From Tiliqua scincoides (Eukaryota; Chordata; Lepidosauria; Squamata; Scincidae), in the NCBI RefSeq assembly GCF_035046505.1, contig NC_089822.1, positions 218,608,419 through 218,672,418 on the forward strand: a stretch of DNA of 64,000 bases, read 5' to 3'. Below the pieces are notes generated by a model. It was given only the letters and a program-made list of their open reading frames with translations, ran no database searches and was not told the DNA's origin. This document shows, in pieces, positions 1 to 11,570 of the stretch; within the stretch, counting starts at the first letter, position 1, and each line of letters starts with the position of its first letter. The translations under genes and the position numbers were made by a program.

Positions 1-399
1 TTCATCATCAAGTCTCTGGATAATCCCTGCAAAATTTCAGATGTCAAAGAATGGGCCACTCCCTTTACAGTGCAAATGTATCCCCTTGTCAAGGGAAGAG
101 ATCTGATTCCAACCTCTTTTGTAACTATCTAAAAACGCTTAGGCAAGAATATGCTTCATAATAGCCCAAAGCGTTGCAAAAAGTGTTTGGGCTACAGGCT
201 TTCCTGATACTTTGTGATGCTGTGTCATCTCATAGATGTGGAATGTTCAGAGGGTGAAGTGAAACTGTTTTATGCGTGGGTAGACCTCCATCGTTTCAAA
301 ATGCAATGCCAAGGAGCAAAACTGCAGCCATTTCAAAGCATTCCTATGGATTCTCTGTTACCTTATGTGATAAACAGCCATAATGCAATGACGTATGAG
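1..399. other. unique AT-rich DNA, no gene seen
   Basis: I see no conserved protein signature, RNA gene or recognisable repeat here. Short reading frames on both strands have no recognisable motif and are of chance length. Confidence 0.5.
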
Positions 400-845
400 T
401 GAATATACCCACAGAAGCTCAAAGGATAATGTTTTGATGTCTGGAGGTGGAGGAGTTGGTGGGTGGGAGGAGGTGGGCAGGAAGAACATAGACATTTTAA
501 GTTCCTTTGCATGCGCACTCACGTGAATTTGTGGCCTCTGTGACGTTAAGGGAGAAATAGCTAGAGGTGGAGGAAAAACTTTGATAATGAAATAAAAACA
601 CATAACATCACTTTCTGCACTTTTCATTTTTGTAAAAAAAAATCTGCCAAAAAAACTGTTTTGTTTTCATTTATTATTTTATGGGGGTACATTGGTAATT
701 ATTTTGGCTTCATCTGCCATATACCACCTATATCACCTACCTAATACACTTTTAAAGCAATTATAATTTATAATTATAATGTAAATGTATAAAAACACAA
801 AACACTGCTTTCTGCAGTTCTGCCTTTGGAAAACACTGAAATCTG

Positions 846-921
<76 letters not shown>

Positions 922-1090
922 CCCTTTTCACCCACCCCTACTTGTGTGTGAATATACCCACAGAAGCTCAAAAAGGCAAGGCTTTAATGTCGGCAGGCGA
1001 AAAATAGCCATTTTGAGTCACCTTTGTGTATGCAGAAATGTGAATTTGTGGCCTCTGTAACATGAAGTGTGATATAACTGCAATAAGAAG
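400..1090. repeat. locally duplicated repeat around a (TA)n tract
   Basis: Two similar blocks lie about 540 bp apart. Both contain GTGAATATACCCACAGAAGC (near 402 and 949) and, further on, GTGAATTTGTGGCCTCTGT (near 523 and 1039). Between them is an AT-rich part with TTTCTGCA/TGCAGAAA words that recurs in inverse orientation near 58.3-58.6 kb. This looks like a tandem or paired copy of a dispersed repeat whose family I do not recognise. No coding capacity is visible. Confidence 0.6.
848..920. repeat. (TA)n microsatellite
   Basis: About 36 uninterrupted TA units. Reading frames through it give poly-Ile/Tyr strings, which are artefacts. Confidence 0.95.
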
Positions 1091-2330
1091 CAGCAAGAGC
1101 TATGGTCAAATGAAACCATATAAAATAAGCTTGGGTGTGAACATGCCCTTCATCAGGGTATTAGGCAAAGAGCCATTCAGTGAAGACCTGTGGAGGTTCC
1201 GTGCACATATTTGTGACTGAATGCTATTCACTCCGTCAGTCAGAATGTAGAGCAAGCTGCCAGAAACCATTCATCAGCCCTTTGCAGAAAAGCCTGTCAG
1301 CTCGAGCTGTAGGGCCGAGAGCCAGGCTGTCAGGTTTTAGGCTTGCAGCCAGTCTGTCATGGTCTGAGGCTGGTAGCCAAGCAGTAACTTTGATGTTTAA
1401 AGGGTTAGCCAACTGGTATGTGAGGGTGGCCTATCAGCTTAGAAATAATATACCACACTCAAAGGTCATGAGTCTTGAAACTAATCTAGCTGTTGTCTCT
1501 AATAAAACTTAAGGTAGGCATGTTATATTGTTGGGGGGGGGGGGAAGTGTTCAAATAATTCCTGTGTTTGTTTTGATTAAAGTTTCCATTACACGTGCTT
1601 CTCATTATGCAACTCAATTAGTACATAAAAGATTTTCTGTTTAAAAATGTTCGAATGAGCATAATTGTTCAATTTGGAAAGATTACAATGCTTTTATTTA
1701 ATTAACACGGCAATAAATATTTCATTCACTAATGAACCCCATATTTTCAGGCCATGAACCATTCAATAAATTTACAGTATGAGGGTCTTTATGAGAAAGA
1801 AGATAAATAAAGTGATTTAAATGAATGGGCTACAGCTATGATGGTAAGTAGCAAATTAGAGCTTTCTTGATTCTCGTCCACTGCATTTGTACCTCCAATT
1901 ACAAACATCTGGGTGCTTAAACACCATACATTTCAATTACTCCTTTGAACATGAGCTGTACAACAGGCTGCAAATTTTGCATCACAGTAATTTATCTTGC
2001 ATTGGTGGAATGAATGCAGGGAGGGGGAGGATAACAGGTCAATTGTGACTTGGTCCACATGTGGAACCAGCTGTTCCTGTTATCATCACCCCTGGAGAGG
2101 GAAAGAGCTGTGGCCATGCAGGGCTCTCTGAATCATGAACCTCTAGTTCATGAATCAGATCATTCAGATACATGTATTATATTGGTAATTTGTAGGTGGA
2201 CCATGTGAAAAGGTGGAGGGTAATAGTTGAGAAACACTGGACTAGTTCGTTAATCAGACCTTTCAGATGCATGTATTGTATTGGTAATTTGTTGGTGCCC
2301 GATTATAAGAGAGTATTACCTGCATTGCGG
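1091..2330. other. unique DNA, no gene seen
   Basis: AT-rich non-coding DNA with a short G run near 1531-1543. The 110-codon frame near 1180 has no recognisable domain and I treat it as chance. Confidence 0.45.
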
Positions 2331-2419
2331 CTGCAGTCTTATATGCACTTACCTGGGAGCAGGTCCCATTCAAATCTATGGGGCTTATTTCTGAGTAGAC
2401 ATGCATAAGATTGTGCTGT
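2331..2419. repeat. degenerate CAATCCTA-type palindromic MITE
   Basis: About 90 bp with the typical inner words of this family: a CTTACCTGGGAG-like left arm, then CTTATTTCTGAGTAGACATG and CATAAGATTGTGCTG at the right. Better copies lie near 6.1, 7.3, 16.3, 43.0 and 61.5 kb. Confidence 0.6.
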
Positions 2420-5400
2420 ACATATATCAATCAAGAGAAAGTTGGGTCATAGTCATTTGCCTTGAGGGAAGCAAAATGGTCTTCTGTTTTACACAGGAGG
2501 CTTGGACAACAGGAGGAGTCCTGTCTATACCCTCAGCCACATTACAAAGTAAATACGTAGATGCCTGACTTGTGCTGTGACCTAAATATGCTAGAGTTAC
2601 AACGGCCCTATTCAAAAATCTCATACATTGGGGAGACAATAGGAGAGAGAGCTTGTGTGTTCTGCCATGTAATTGGTTACGTGTCTTCAAATCACATATT
2701 GGAAATTGAAAGCTTTCAATACATAGGTTCATAGGTTCACTCAGTGTACTGTTTGTTGTTCCCCTTTTCACATGTTGTTGTTGTTCCCCTATTTTATTCC
2801 TCTTTATTTCAAGACATGCAGAAATATTGATAAACACATTGATAAACATGTACTTGGTGCTAGATGCCTGCTATGGTCCAGACTAGTAAGGTGGCTATTG
2901 CTGGACTGATGGCAAGAGGCCACAGATTCACAGGCCAGGAAGGCTCCATTTTTGACTGAACCATGTAATTAAATACCTCCCTTAACTGAACTATGGAGTT
3001 TAACACTCAAAATTTGAATTGCGACTTGTTTACACTTTACATTCAAATGGAGTTTTCACACCTCCAAAATTATAATGAAGTCTAGCAGCTCAAAATCTTC
3101 TGGGACAGCAGAATTGGTGTCTTGCAACCATAGCACCTACCAATGTCTCCTGATTTTGAGAAAACAAGGGTAACAAAACAAAGGAAACATTTTGCATCTC
3201 CAGCCCTATGATTAAGCTCCATTTAGGAGGTATGCAAATGAGGGAAATGTTTACCTCTTACCTTTATGTAAGCCCCCTGCTATATGGGTCTCCTTGGGCC
3301 TATGCCAAGGGTTGGAGGAAAGCCAGGAAGTGCAGAGTGAAAAAAAAAATGGGGGAATAAGATCCGGTGTGTATGACAGCTGCTGGAACCCCCTCCCCAA
3401 CACACTCTGTTACTTCCCCTTCCAGCTTACTGCCAACTCCCACCACCAACATTCTTTATCTAGCAGTGGCTGGGTGCTCCATTGGTGTGCACTGTTGCCA
3501 GCCATTTGTGCTTACAGACCCTTTGCATGCCTCGATGCTACATCTGCAGCACTGGCAGAGAAGTCTTCCTGCTGATGGAATGCTGGTTCCATCAGCAAAA
3601 GTTGCCTATAGAATTGGGTCCATTGATTAGCTAGGCCCCAGTTTGCATTTCCTTTTTGGTTTGGAGCACTAAAATGAATCCTTTATGTACTTTTCACATT
3701 TGCCTCTGTTTTTCTTTCCCTGCTGAGTTATACAACTGTGCCATTGGCCACTACATAAGATCTGGGCACATGATGGTTTTTCCCCTGTGTGCACATGTTA
3801 CATGTGTTTTAAAAAGCACTGTCAGTAAAACCCTCCCACAGACTCTCAGCATTTGATCCTATTATTGTAAAATTATGTGATTTAAGTGTCTTTGCAATGG
3901 AATTTGCTTTGCTCATACTTTGTGTCATCACAGTGCCATATGCAATGATGTCAACTGTGGTGGCAAAATTATTTAAGCGACTCGAGAAATCCTAGCCAAA
4001 AACCTCACAAAAGTCTAGCCTGCCAAAAATGCTGGCAGAACCACGCAGTAAATTGAATTAGGGCCATTCGTGGGAAGGGTCGGAAGGAGCTGTGTGGGCC
4101 AGGGAAGGAACCCTGACATCATTAAGTTTTGAAACAGAGACACCATGTTTTTGAAGACAAAGTGGTTTGTTGTTTTCTAAATTACACTCTCCTTTTTTGG
4201 AGTCACATGCTTCAGCGTGAACATTTTTCTTTAAAATTGGAAAGAGAGCATAAAATATAATGAGAATAGTATACAAATGCAAGTCCTATGAAGACCTGAA
4301 AAATTCGGTTTGAATTTCTCTGTGTCTTAGAATACTCACTCTGATTTGTCCATCTGTTCTGGGGATGGGAGCTCTGATTTATAGAGATAAATACAGAATT
4401 ATTCAATCCCACCCACAAAGCACAACCCCTTCAACTATCAGAGCTGTGCACACATTCCTTTGCCATATGGATCCGTTCCATCCATGGGAATGAATGGAAC
4501 CCACTCTGGTGAGACCTCCATGTCTGCATCATAGAACTCTTGATTGAGACCACTTAAACGAAATCATGACATTAATTTACATTACGGTAAATTAAGATTT
4601 TTTTAAAAGTTAAATTTCAGCTCCCATAGTTGAAGAAGAAGAGAAAAAAAAACACATCTACTTGTAAGCACTGATTTTGCACTAAGGGAGGATGTCAGCA
4701 TTGAAAAGCCACTGATTCAAATTATGTATTAATTATATTATTTGAAAAAATGAACCAGAAAAAGATATTAAAATGTGCTTTAGAAACCAGTATTACTTAA
4801 AAAGAAAATAAAGAAAGCTATACTGTGGCAGCTTGTGTCACTGTACAGTTTTTAAAGAACCATTCAACATTCCTAAGTGCACCTGAAAACAAGTAAACAT
4901 TTAAAATGGAATTTCTCAGGAAGTCCAGCCACCTGTTTTTGTATATATTCAGGAAAGGGGGAAAAAAAACAGACCTCCTGTTGTGCAAAAGTGAATTGTA
5001 CAGTCTGTAGACATTTTATTAAAGATGAGTAATTTTACAGGAGTGAGACATAAATGTTTTAACACCAGCCTCTCTCTTTTTCTTTTTTTTCTTCAGGGGT
5101 TCTTTGAATAACAACATACTCTGTTTTAAGCTCTGTTGATTTACCTGGAGAAAAGGAGCATGTATTTGGAAATATCCACTGTATGGTCTGGTTGATGAAA
5201 GTGTTAACCACTGGGTAAAAAAAACTCAGCAAGCTCCTTTTCACTAGCATTGCAGCTGCTTCACTATTACTACACAGAGCCGCACTTCAATGATGAGGAG
5301 AGAGAGAGACTGTGAGCTGCCTCCAGATTTAAAGGCCCATTCCTATTTGGTCATTGGTGTGTCATTGCCATGAAGTCAATACATCAACCATGTGATATCC

Positions 5401-5586
5401 ATGTGTCATTGCATCCAACCAGCCCCAACACTGGTGGCCAGAGAGTGCCCTTTTACCATGATTCCCGTCACCAAAGTTCATCTTTGACAGAACAAAGAGG
5501 TATAGCCCCATGCCCTGGGTCTGATAATCTGAACTGTAGTCTCCCGGGCACGGAGGTTTCGTACTGGGGTTGGTGTGGTAAGATTG
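2420..5586. other. unique AT-rich DNA, no gene seen
   Basis: No recognisable exon or transposon. The frame on the minus strand at 2427-2849 (140 codons) is the longest but shows no domain, membrane segment or codon pattern that I would trust. Confidence 0.45.
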
Positions 5587-5649
5587 GGTGCCCTTCGGGG
5601 AGAAAGGCGGAATACAAATCCAATAAATAAATAAATAAATAAATAAATA
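5587..5649 (+). repeat. L2-type LINE/SINE 3' tail with (AATA)n
   Basis: The stretch CCCTTCGGGGAGAAAGGCGG followed by AATACAAAT and an AATA repeat matches the 3' end of the full L2-type element at 57.43-57.55 kb. Only the tail is recognisable. It is a severely 5'-truncated LINE copy or the end of an L2-tailed SINE. Confidence 0.7.
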
Positions 5650-6078
5650 GCCATCCACAAATGTAGTCTGTATCCTATGCTCTGTCATAGGAAAGTTGGT
5701 GGGGCAGGGGATGGCAGGAAATGAGATTTTCTAGTGTTTCCCCCTTCCCCATTGTAGTTACTTACGTAGTCCCCCTTCCTTATGTAGTTACTCTGTCATT
5801 GGCATGGTTCCGGTGTCAGGGGAATATCAATGTCTGAAAAGGTGTTTGGATATGGTGTATGTAGACTCCTCCTTCTACTACTCAGATACCTATTACTAGG
5901 TCCCTCCGACAGCATGCCCCAATTCCTGTTTTGGCCTCTCTGCCAGCAGAGTTGTGCTGGCATTCAAGTGACGCCTTAGCTACATCGGTGTGGCACTTTC
6001 CTGGCATTGCTCTGGTATCGGTGAAGCATGTGGTAGAGAGCAAGTGCCTTCAATGGCAGGGCTGTGGTTGTGCCACCG
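5650..6078. other. unique DNA, no gene seen
   Basis: Nothing recognisable beyond short chance reading frames. Confidence 0.4.
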
Positions 6079-6163
6079 AGCCCAATCCTATCCATCTACT
6101 CACAAGTAAACCCCATTGTAGTCAGTGGATCTTACTCCCAAGTAAGTGTGCATAGGATTGCAG
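6079..6163. repeat. CAATCCTA-type palindromic MITE
   Basis: Begins CCCAATCCTATCC and ends CATAGGATTGCAGT, an imperfect palindrome of about 85 bp with CCCCATTGTAGTCAGTGG in the middle. CACCG stands on both sides and might be a short target duplication. The family is repeated many times in this window. Confidence 0.75.
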
Positions 6164-7320
6164 TCACCGTCTTGTATCCTTTTAACACTACTACTCTTGT
6201 CACAAGGATCGTTATCTATATGCTCTGAGCCTTTACATACTGCTGAAGGCTCTTCTGCAGCTGCTGTATGTTGTATTCATTTCCTCTGCAGCAATCGTTC
6301 CTGAAGCTAAGGTTGTTAGCACATTCATCACAGTAAGTAATTTAAAAACAAACATGTAATACCAGTAGTGTTGGGGGCGTGCTCCTGCCACTCTTGGTGT
6401 GACAGTTAAGGAGTTCCCTGGGGACTCAAGCCCACTGCCTGTTGGGAGTTCTACCTTTCTGCCATAGATCATTGCCTGCAGATGGGAGCATCATTTCCTT
6501 TGGTGCAAGCAGGAAGCAAGAGAGAGGGAGAGCAAGAGATGGAAGGAAAAGAAATGGCAATTGTCTGCTTGGCTTCAGAGCCTTGGAAAGGGGAGGTTAA
6601 GCAGTCACCCAATTCCTCCTCTTCCAGTCCCATTTGAACAACTTTCCAGGGTTCAGTCACCAGTTCTTTCCTTTCAGGAGGCCAGCTAACCTGCTCCCTC
6701 CGACTCGGAGGCCTGTCTGCCTCATCTCCAGCCAGTAACTGGGCTTTTAAATCCAGCCACTTGCTTTTCTCCATTCCCCTCCTGAAATGCCTGGATTCAG
6801 TGTCCCGACAACAATGTTGACAGGGGTGCCATTCTTGGCTGTTGCGGGCCACAAGGGTTGTCCCTACAAAGCTCCCATTGTTTCTCTTGGCAGCAATATC
6901 AGGCACTGGGCCCATTACTCCCCTCCTACTGAGTCCATCCCTGGACAAAATGCCACAAAATTTTACAGTGCTTTGCAGAACATTGAATCTCACAATATAC
7001 CTATGTTTATTGTTCCTGTGCAGCAATGATGGTATCTGGATAGGTGATTGTGGGAGGGATGGGAAGCAGTGCAGCTGCATTTTGTGTCCATGTGCTGTAC
7101 ATGCAAGAGTGTAGAGTCAAGATGCAGAGATTTTAACTTCTCAAAGTTCAGGGGAGGGGTCTGAAATGGAAGCTCTCCAGTGTATTTGAGCGCACACTGA
7201 CAAAATTGTGAGAGCTACAGGGACTATGCTTGGTAAACTGGGACAGTTGGAGTGTAAATTAGTGACTCCTTCAACACTGGTTTCTTGCCTGTCACAATAT
7301 AGCAATTTATATTAATATGG
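6164..7320. other. unique DNA, no gene seen
   Basis: A 203-codon minus-strand frame (6469-7080) lies here. It has no recognisable domain, and its composition (runs of Glu, Arg and Ser from purine-rich DNA) is that of a chance frame. I do not call a gene. Confidence 0.45.
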
Positions 7321-7408
7321 CCGCAATCCTAACCACACTTTCCTGGGAGTAAGCCCCATGGAACAAAATAGGACTTACTTCTGAGTAGACCTGGTTAGGA
7401 TTGTGCCC
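7321..7408. repeat. CAATCCTA-type palindromic MITE
   Basis: Begins CCGCAATCCTAACC and ends GGTTAGGATTGTGCC. Inner words TTTCCTGGGAGTAAGCCCCA and GACTTACTTCTGAGTAGAC are the standard core of the family. Confidence 0.8.
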
Positions 7409-7867
7409 TTATTCCCATTGACATGGTTTTTTTGGAAAGACATGTTGGATTCTTGACTGTAAGCTCAGTAAAATTGAGAGACGAATTATGACACACATTC
7501 TATTTAAAACTTCCTTTTGGACTAAACTCCCCCGTGAAGAAACTATATCCAAAAACATTTGGGCAGCATGAAAGTTTAAACTTTAAGCAATTTGTCTCCC
7601 AAATACCAGGCACACTTTCTTCATGCTCAAAGCAATCATCCTGTCATTCTGATATTCCTGTAAAATTCAAAAGCTTCCTTCTTTAGAGTTTGACACTTGT
7701 CATAAGTGGAGCAGTTGGTATGCAGAATAGTTTCCTATTATTCTTATCAGAAAGCCAAGAGGTTTTTCTTTTTTTACTATATAATGTGAAATTGTAAGAT
7801 GACAGCTGTTCTTGCAAAACCTGTTGGTTTTCTGTGTGATCTGGATTAACTATTAGGCAGGCAGCAC
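7409..7867. other. unique AT-rich DNA, no gene seen
   Basis: No recognisable element or exon. Confidence 0.4.
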
Positions 7868-8160
7868 AATCCTAACTTGCGCTGCAACAAGCAGGCCGGT
7901 GGGTCTTTGCTGTGCAAGTTTGGGGCTGACTGCAGGCCAGCCTGAGGCAAGGGGAAAAAATTCCTCTTACACCAGGTAACACCACAGCAGCCCCAATTGA
8001 GCTATAGAGGTGGCAAAAATCCAAGCAGCCCAGTTCTGCCCTGGGATGCCCAGGAACGGAGCTAGGACCTGGCATAAGTGCCAGATCCTGGCCCCGCCTC
8101 CCACTCCCCACCAGCCCTCCTACAGGCCGGCCTGCCACTTACCTTTCCCCCTCTTTGAAA
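7868..8160. repeat. GC-richer repeat with CAATCCTAACTTGC end
   Basis: Starts CACAATCCTAACTTGC and shares this start and the word AAGTTTGGGGCTGA with a second copy at about 43.98-44.14 kb. It uses the same CAATCCTA terminal word as the short palindromic MITEs but has a different body. The right boundary is not resolved. Confidence 0.5.
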
Positions 8161-9236
8161 CGCCTCCTCCCCGCTTCCTCTCCACCCTCCCCAGACCCTG
8201 GAAAGGACAGCACAAACTCACTGAGCTGAGAGAGAGGCATGTCTTATCAATCAGGGTCTACTGTGGTCATCCAAAAGGCACAGGCACAGTGGCATCAATT
8301 TTATTGGTCAATCTATTTTTGTTCATAAAACCCTTCCTACTTCTCAGTCAGCTACAATGAGTTTACAAGCCCCCTTTATTTCTGATTCTCCCTTGGATGA
8401 GGCAGCTCAAGATCTTTGAGTGCCTGAGGTGAGGTATCAAATGCAACCATCACATCCCCTACCATTGCCTGATGCAGCATTATGAGAACACCTGCCCACT
8501 TCTCACCTCACTCGCTTTCACTTTGTTTACTTCCTTTTCAAATCCATGAGGTGGTGGTGGGAAATCAATGCCTCTGAGCCAGGTGGTGATGGTGAGCAGG
8601 TGGAGGGGGTAGGCAGGCACTCTCTTTCTGCCCAGCCACTCTGGAGTGGGTGGGTACTCTCCTGTTCAATGCCCATGTTAGGTTGCTGGGGACCCTGGGG
8701 CACAGGCCTTCTCTGGACCCTCCAAGACAACCCTTGTCTGCTCCCTGATGGTGTTTTGGAAGCTGCCACTGATATTGAAGATTCAGGGGTCAGTTCTATC
8801 TCCTGTCCAGGTATTGAGTCTCCCAATGCCTTACAAGGCATTAAAAATGTCACTTCTGAATTTTAGAAAAAACAGGAAGCCATGTAGTTTTTGCTCTCAG
8901 GCTCTGTCTGTGGCCTCTGCAGGGCTTAAATGACCCTCCGGAGGTGAACATGGGGGAGAGTCCACCCAACCCCCAGATAAGTGAATGAGCAGATACAGGA
9001 TCCGAAGATACGGGGGCCCCCCTGTACTTACAGCCCAATCCAATCCCCCACCAATTCATAGCATGCAGCCACACCAATGGTAGCCTGCCTGATCACCAAT
9101 GGGGCTCCTGGGACCCAGGCCAGCTACTTTCCTGGTCTAAGGAGTTGGTCTTGGTTCAGAAAGGGGGATAGGATCTAGCACGTATGACTGCAGCTGAGAT
9201 TCTCTCCATACCCCTGAACGGCTCCCTATCCTTTGC
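8161..9236. other. unique DNA, no gene seen
   Basis: Short overlapping frames on both strands at 8.5-8.9 kb mirror each other and have no recognisable domain. No gene is called. Confidence 0.4.
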
Positions 9237-9244
9237 TCCACACT

Positions 9245-9956
9245 CAGGGCCTCTGAGAGGAATTTTATCAGGGGGTACAAAGTTACTTTTGGGCCTCTTC
9301 CCAAAAGGGGAGGGGGCAATGGGGGTAGGTAGAAGGGGAGGGCAAAATAGGGCAGGGTGAGGATGCTGACAGCCAGGATAGTCTTTGGAGCCCAGGTCTA
9401 CCAAGCTTCTTGATGCAGAGCCCAGGTCTACCTGACCATGCTGCACCGGCAGCTAGATAAAGTAATATGGAAAATCGAACACACTCCTAAGTGTCTTTAA
9501 AATCTTTGTAATCTAGAAAAGCCACTGCAGAAAATTAGTATCATCATATTTGGGTTCACACTAGAATGGACATTGTGCTGTATGCACCAAAATGAACTTC
9601 TGTAGCAGCTGTAGCCCCACAGCTGGGTCCCTGAGCTCCTGTACACTCTTTCATGGTTATTGGATCCACAAGCCAAAGAGTTACAATAGCAGACCTGTTC
9701 CTTCCCAGATTTGACACTGTGTTAAGGAAGGTCATAGATACATTCCTAGGCCTGGTGTGTACGGCTTGCAGCTGCAGTTGCCCCTGCATACCTGCGGCTG
9801 TGCCTCCAGCATCATGCGCGGCAGCGAGTCCAGGCGAGATAGCAAAATGGAAGATCCCAGGAACTTTCTGGGGCCCCTCCTTTGACTCCTGGGTCCCCTT
9901 TCTGACCCTGGGCCCAGGTACAAATTACCTCATTTACCCTTCTCTCCTAGGCCCTG
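9245..9956 (+). mobile_element. hAT-type non-autonomous element, family H1, copy 1
   Basis: A 712-bp element with inverted ends CAGGGC...GCCCTG, flanked by the perfect 8-bp duplication TCCACACT (9237-9244 and 9957-9964). Eight-base duplications and CAG...CTG ends are typical of hAT DNA transposons. No transposase frame is present. The body is about 90% or more alike by eye to copies at 29.63-30.33 kb and 60.49-61.36 kb. 'H1' is a label used only here. Confidence 0.85.
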
Positions 9957-9964
9957 TCCACACT

Positions 9965-10316
9965 TGAACCTCCCCTGTAACTTCTATGACCTGCTGCAAC
10001 TTTACCTGCTCTGATACAGACTGAGTCCATTGCACAGTGCTGCCAGCCGTTTAGCAGGCAGCTCTAATACACTTGGCATCAGTGCACCATTTACGATGCC
10101 ACAGAGGCAATAATGGTGGTAGAGTTCCACCATTGTGAATGCCCAATTAATTGCATTGAGCTCTTAAAGTATTTGTACCCAGCTCTTCACTAACTATTGT
10201 CCCAGTTGATGTGCATGCGTAACTTCCATGCAGGCTGAAATACCTGCAACAATTGTTTCTTCCATGTGTGAGCACTTCTCCCCTATTCCACAGAGCTGCC
10301 ACTTCTGTATGATTTA
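9965..10316. other. unique DNA, no gene seen
   Basis: Nothing recognisable. Confidence 0.4.
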
Positions 10317-10396
10317 TAGCACAATCCTATACATGTTTACTCAGAAGGAAACTCCAGTGAATTACTCCCAAGTACACTTTCATAAGATTGCAGCTG
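10317..10396. repeat. CAATCCTA-type palindromic MITE, degenerate
   Basis: ACAATCCTATACATGTTTAC at the left and TTCATAAGATTGCAGCTG at the right with the usual ACTCAGAAGG/ACTCCCAAGT inner words. Confidence 0.65.
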
Positions 10397-10689
10397 TGGG
10401 CTGAAAATCTTCAAAGTCAAGAGTCCATCCCACATTGCAAATGATTACCCTGGGGCAATGCTTTGTTAGCTTCTAAACATTTTAATAAGGAAAAACAAAT
10501 TTGTTGGCGGACTACGCATATTAAAAGAGAGCAATAAACCCATGGTATAAGAAAATAACATAGACAAGCAAACTATTTTCCTTGAAGTTGTATCAGTTAA
10601 TCTTAATATACTCATCTTTCTCTTGGTCTCAGTTTTTTTATTAATTCATTCTAAGTAGATCATCTGAAAACTACACACAAGCACACACA

Positions 10690-11060
10690 ACTCATTTTGA
10701 CTTGACTCAAGTTTTTGATGACTCATGTTGACTCGAGTCATGTTTGTCACTCACCTCGACTTGAGGCCAGTGACTTGAAAAAGGAGTTGGGACTCAAAGT
10801 GACTTAAGTCTCAATTCTCTTTAGTGTGTGTGTCCTTGCTTACTTACATACCCCATCACCACCTTCCTTTTTACTGTGTATGATTGCTCAAGGACTTGCG
10901 ACTCGTTTCTCGAAATGACTCACACTCATATGCAAAAGATTTGCAATTTTTTGCAAATAGAGTTGCACTGTGCACATGCTATGACTTGTGAGACGAGCTG
11001 AGTTAAGGGTTGCTGACTTCCAAGTTGACTCACAACTTGAACTTATTGACCGAAGCGTAT
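10690..11060. repeat. GACTC/GAGTC/ACTTGA-rich patch
   Basis: Many short words of one pattern occur on both strands: TTGACTTGACTCAAG, TTGACTCGAGTCATG (a perfect ACTCGAGT palindrome inside), CTCGACTTGAGG, GTGACTTAAGTC, ACTTGCGACTCG and GTTGACTCACAACTTGA. They are not in strict tandem. I do not know the family. Confidence 0.6.
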
Positions 11061-11112
11061 CCCTGATACATACATACATACTCTACTAAACACCCAAGTG
11101 GTTACAATCTGA

Positions 11113-11313
11113 GGGTGCAATCCTAACCCCTTATGTCAGTGCTTTCCAGCACTAGCATAGCGGTACCAATGGGACATGTGCTGCATCCTGCAGTTGGGTG
11201 TCACTCATGGCGGCCTCCTCAAAGTAAGGAAATGATTGTTTCCTTACCTCAGAGCTGCATTGCCCTTATGTCAGTGCTGGAAAGCACTGACATAAGGGGT
11301 TAGGATTGCACCC
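11113..11313. mobile_element. MITE with 41-bp perfect terminal inverted repeats
   Basis: A 201-bp element. Its first 41 bases (from GGGTGCAATCCTAACC) are the exact reverse complement of its last 41. The arms also contain AGTGCTTTCCAGCACT, itself a small palindrome. The whole can fold into a long hairpin. A relative with similar ends is at 40,926-41,105. No clear target duplication is visible (flanks ATCTGA and TAAGAA). Confidence 0.85.
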
Positions 11314-11402
11314 TAAGAAACTGAGGAAGAAGAGCATGCCTGGGTGAAACAAATGGAGAAAATACTCATGAGTGCGGCTCACACAGGGAATTTGCCATAA
11401 GT

Positions 11403-11570
11403 CAGCGGTTCCCAAACTTTTTCAACTGGTGGCTCCCTTGACGTTCTGGGCCATTGGCTGTGGCTTCTCATTTAGGGCTGGGTGATGGATTTTCATAAGG
11501 ATTTCTTGGCCCCCTTGGCTGATTTCCACGGCTTCCTGGGGAGCCACGGCTCAAATTTTGGGAACCACTG
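11403..11570. mobile_element. short hAT-type MITE
   Basis: 168 bp with ends CAGCGGTTCCCAAACTTTTT and AAATTTTGGGAACCACTG (inverted repeats). Flanks CCATAAGT and CCATAAGA match in 7 of 8 positions, as expected for a hAT 8-bp duplication that has aged. Confidence 0.85.

Noticed and set aside
774-1060. Tyr/Ile-rich proteins on both strands
   Set aside because: They are translations of the (TA)n tract.
6469-7080. 203-codon minus-strand frame as a gene
   Set aside because: No recognisable family feature; overlapping + strand frames are equally long.
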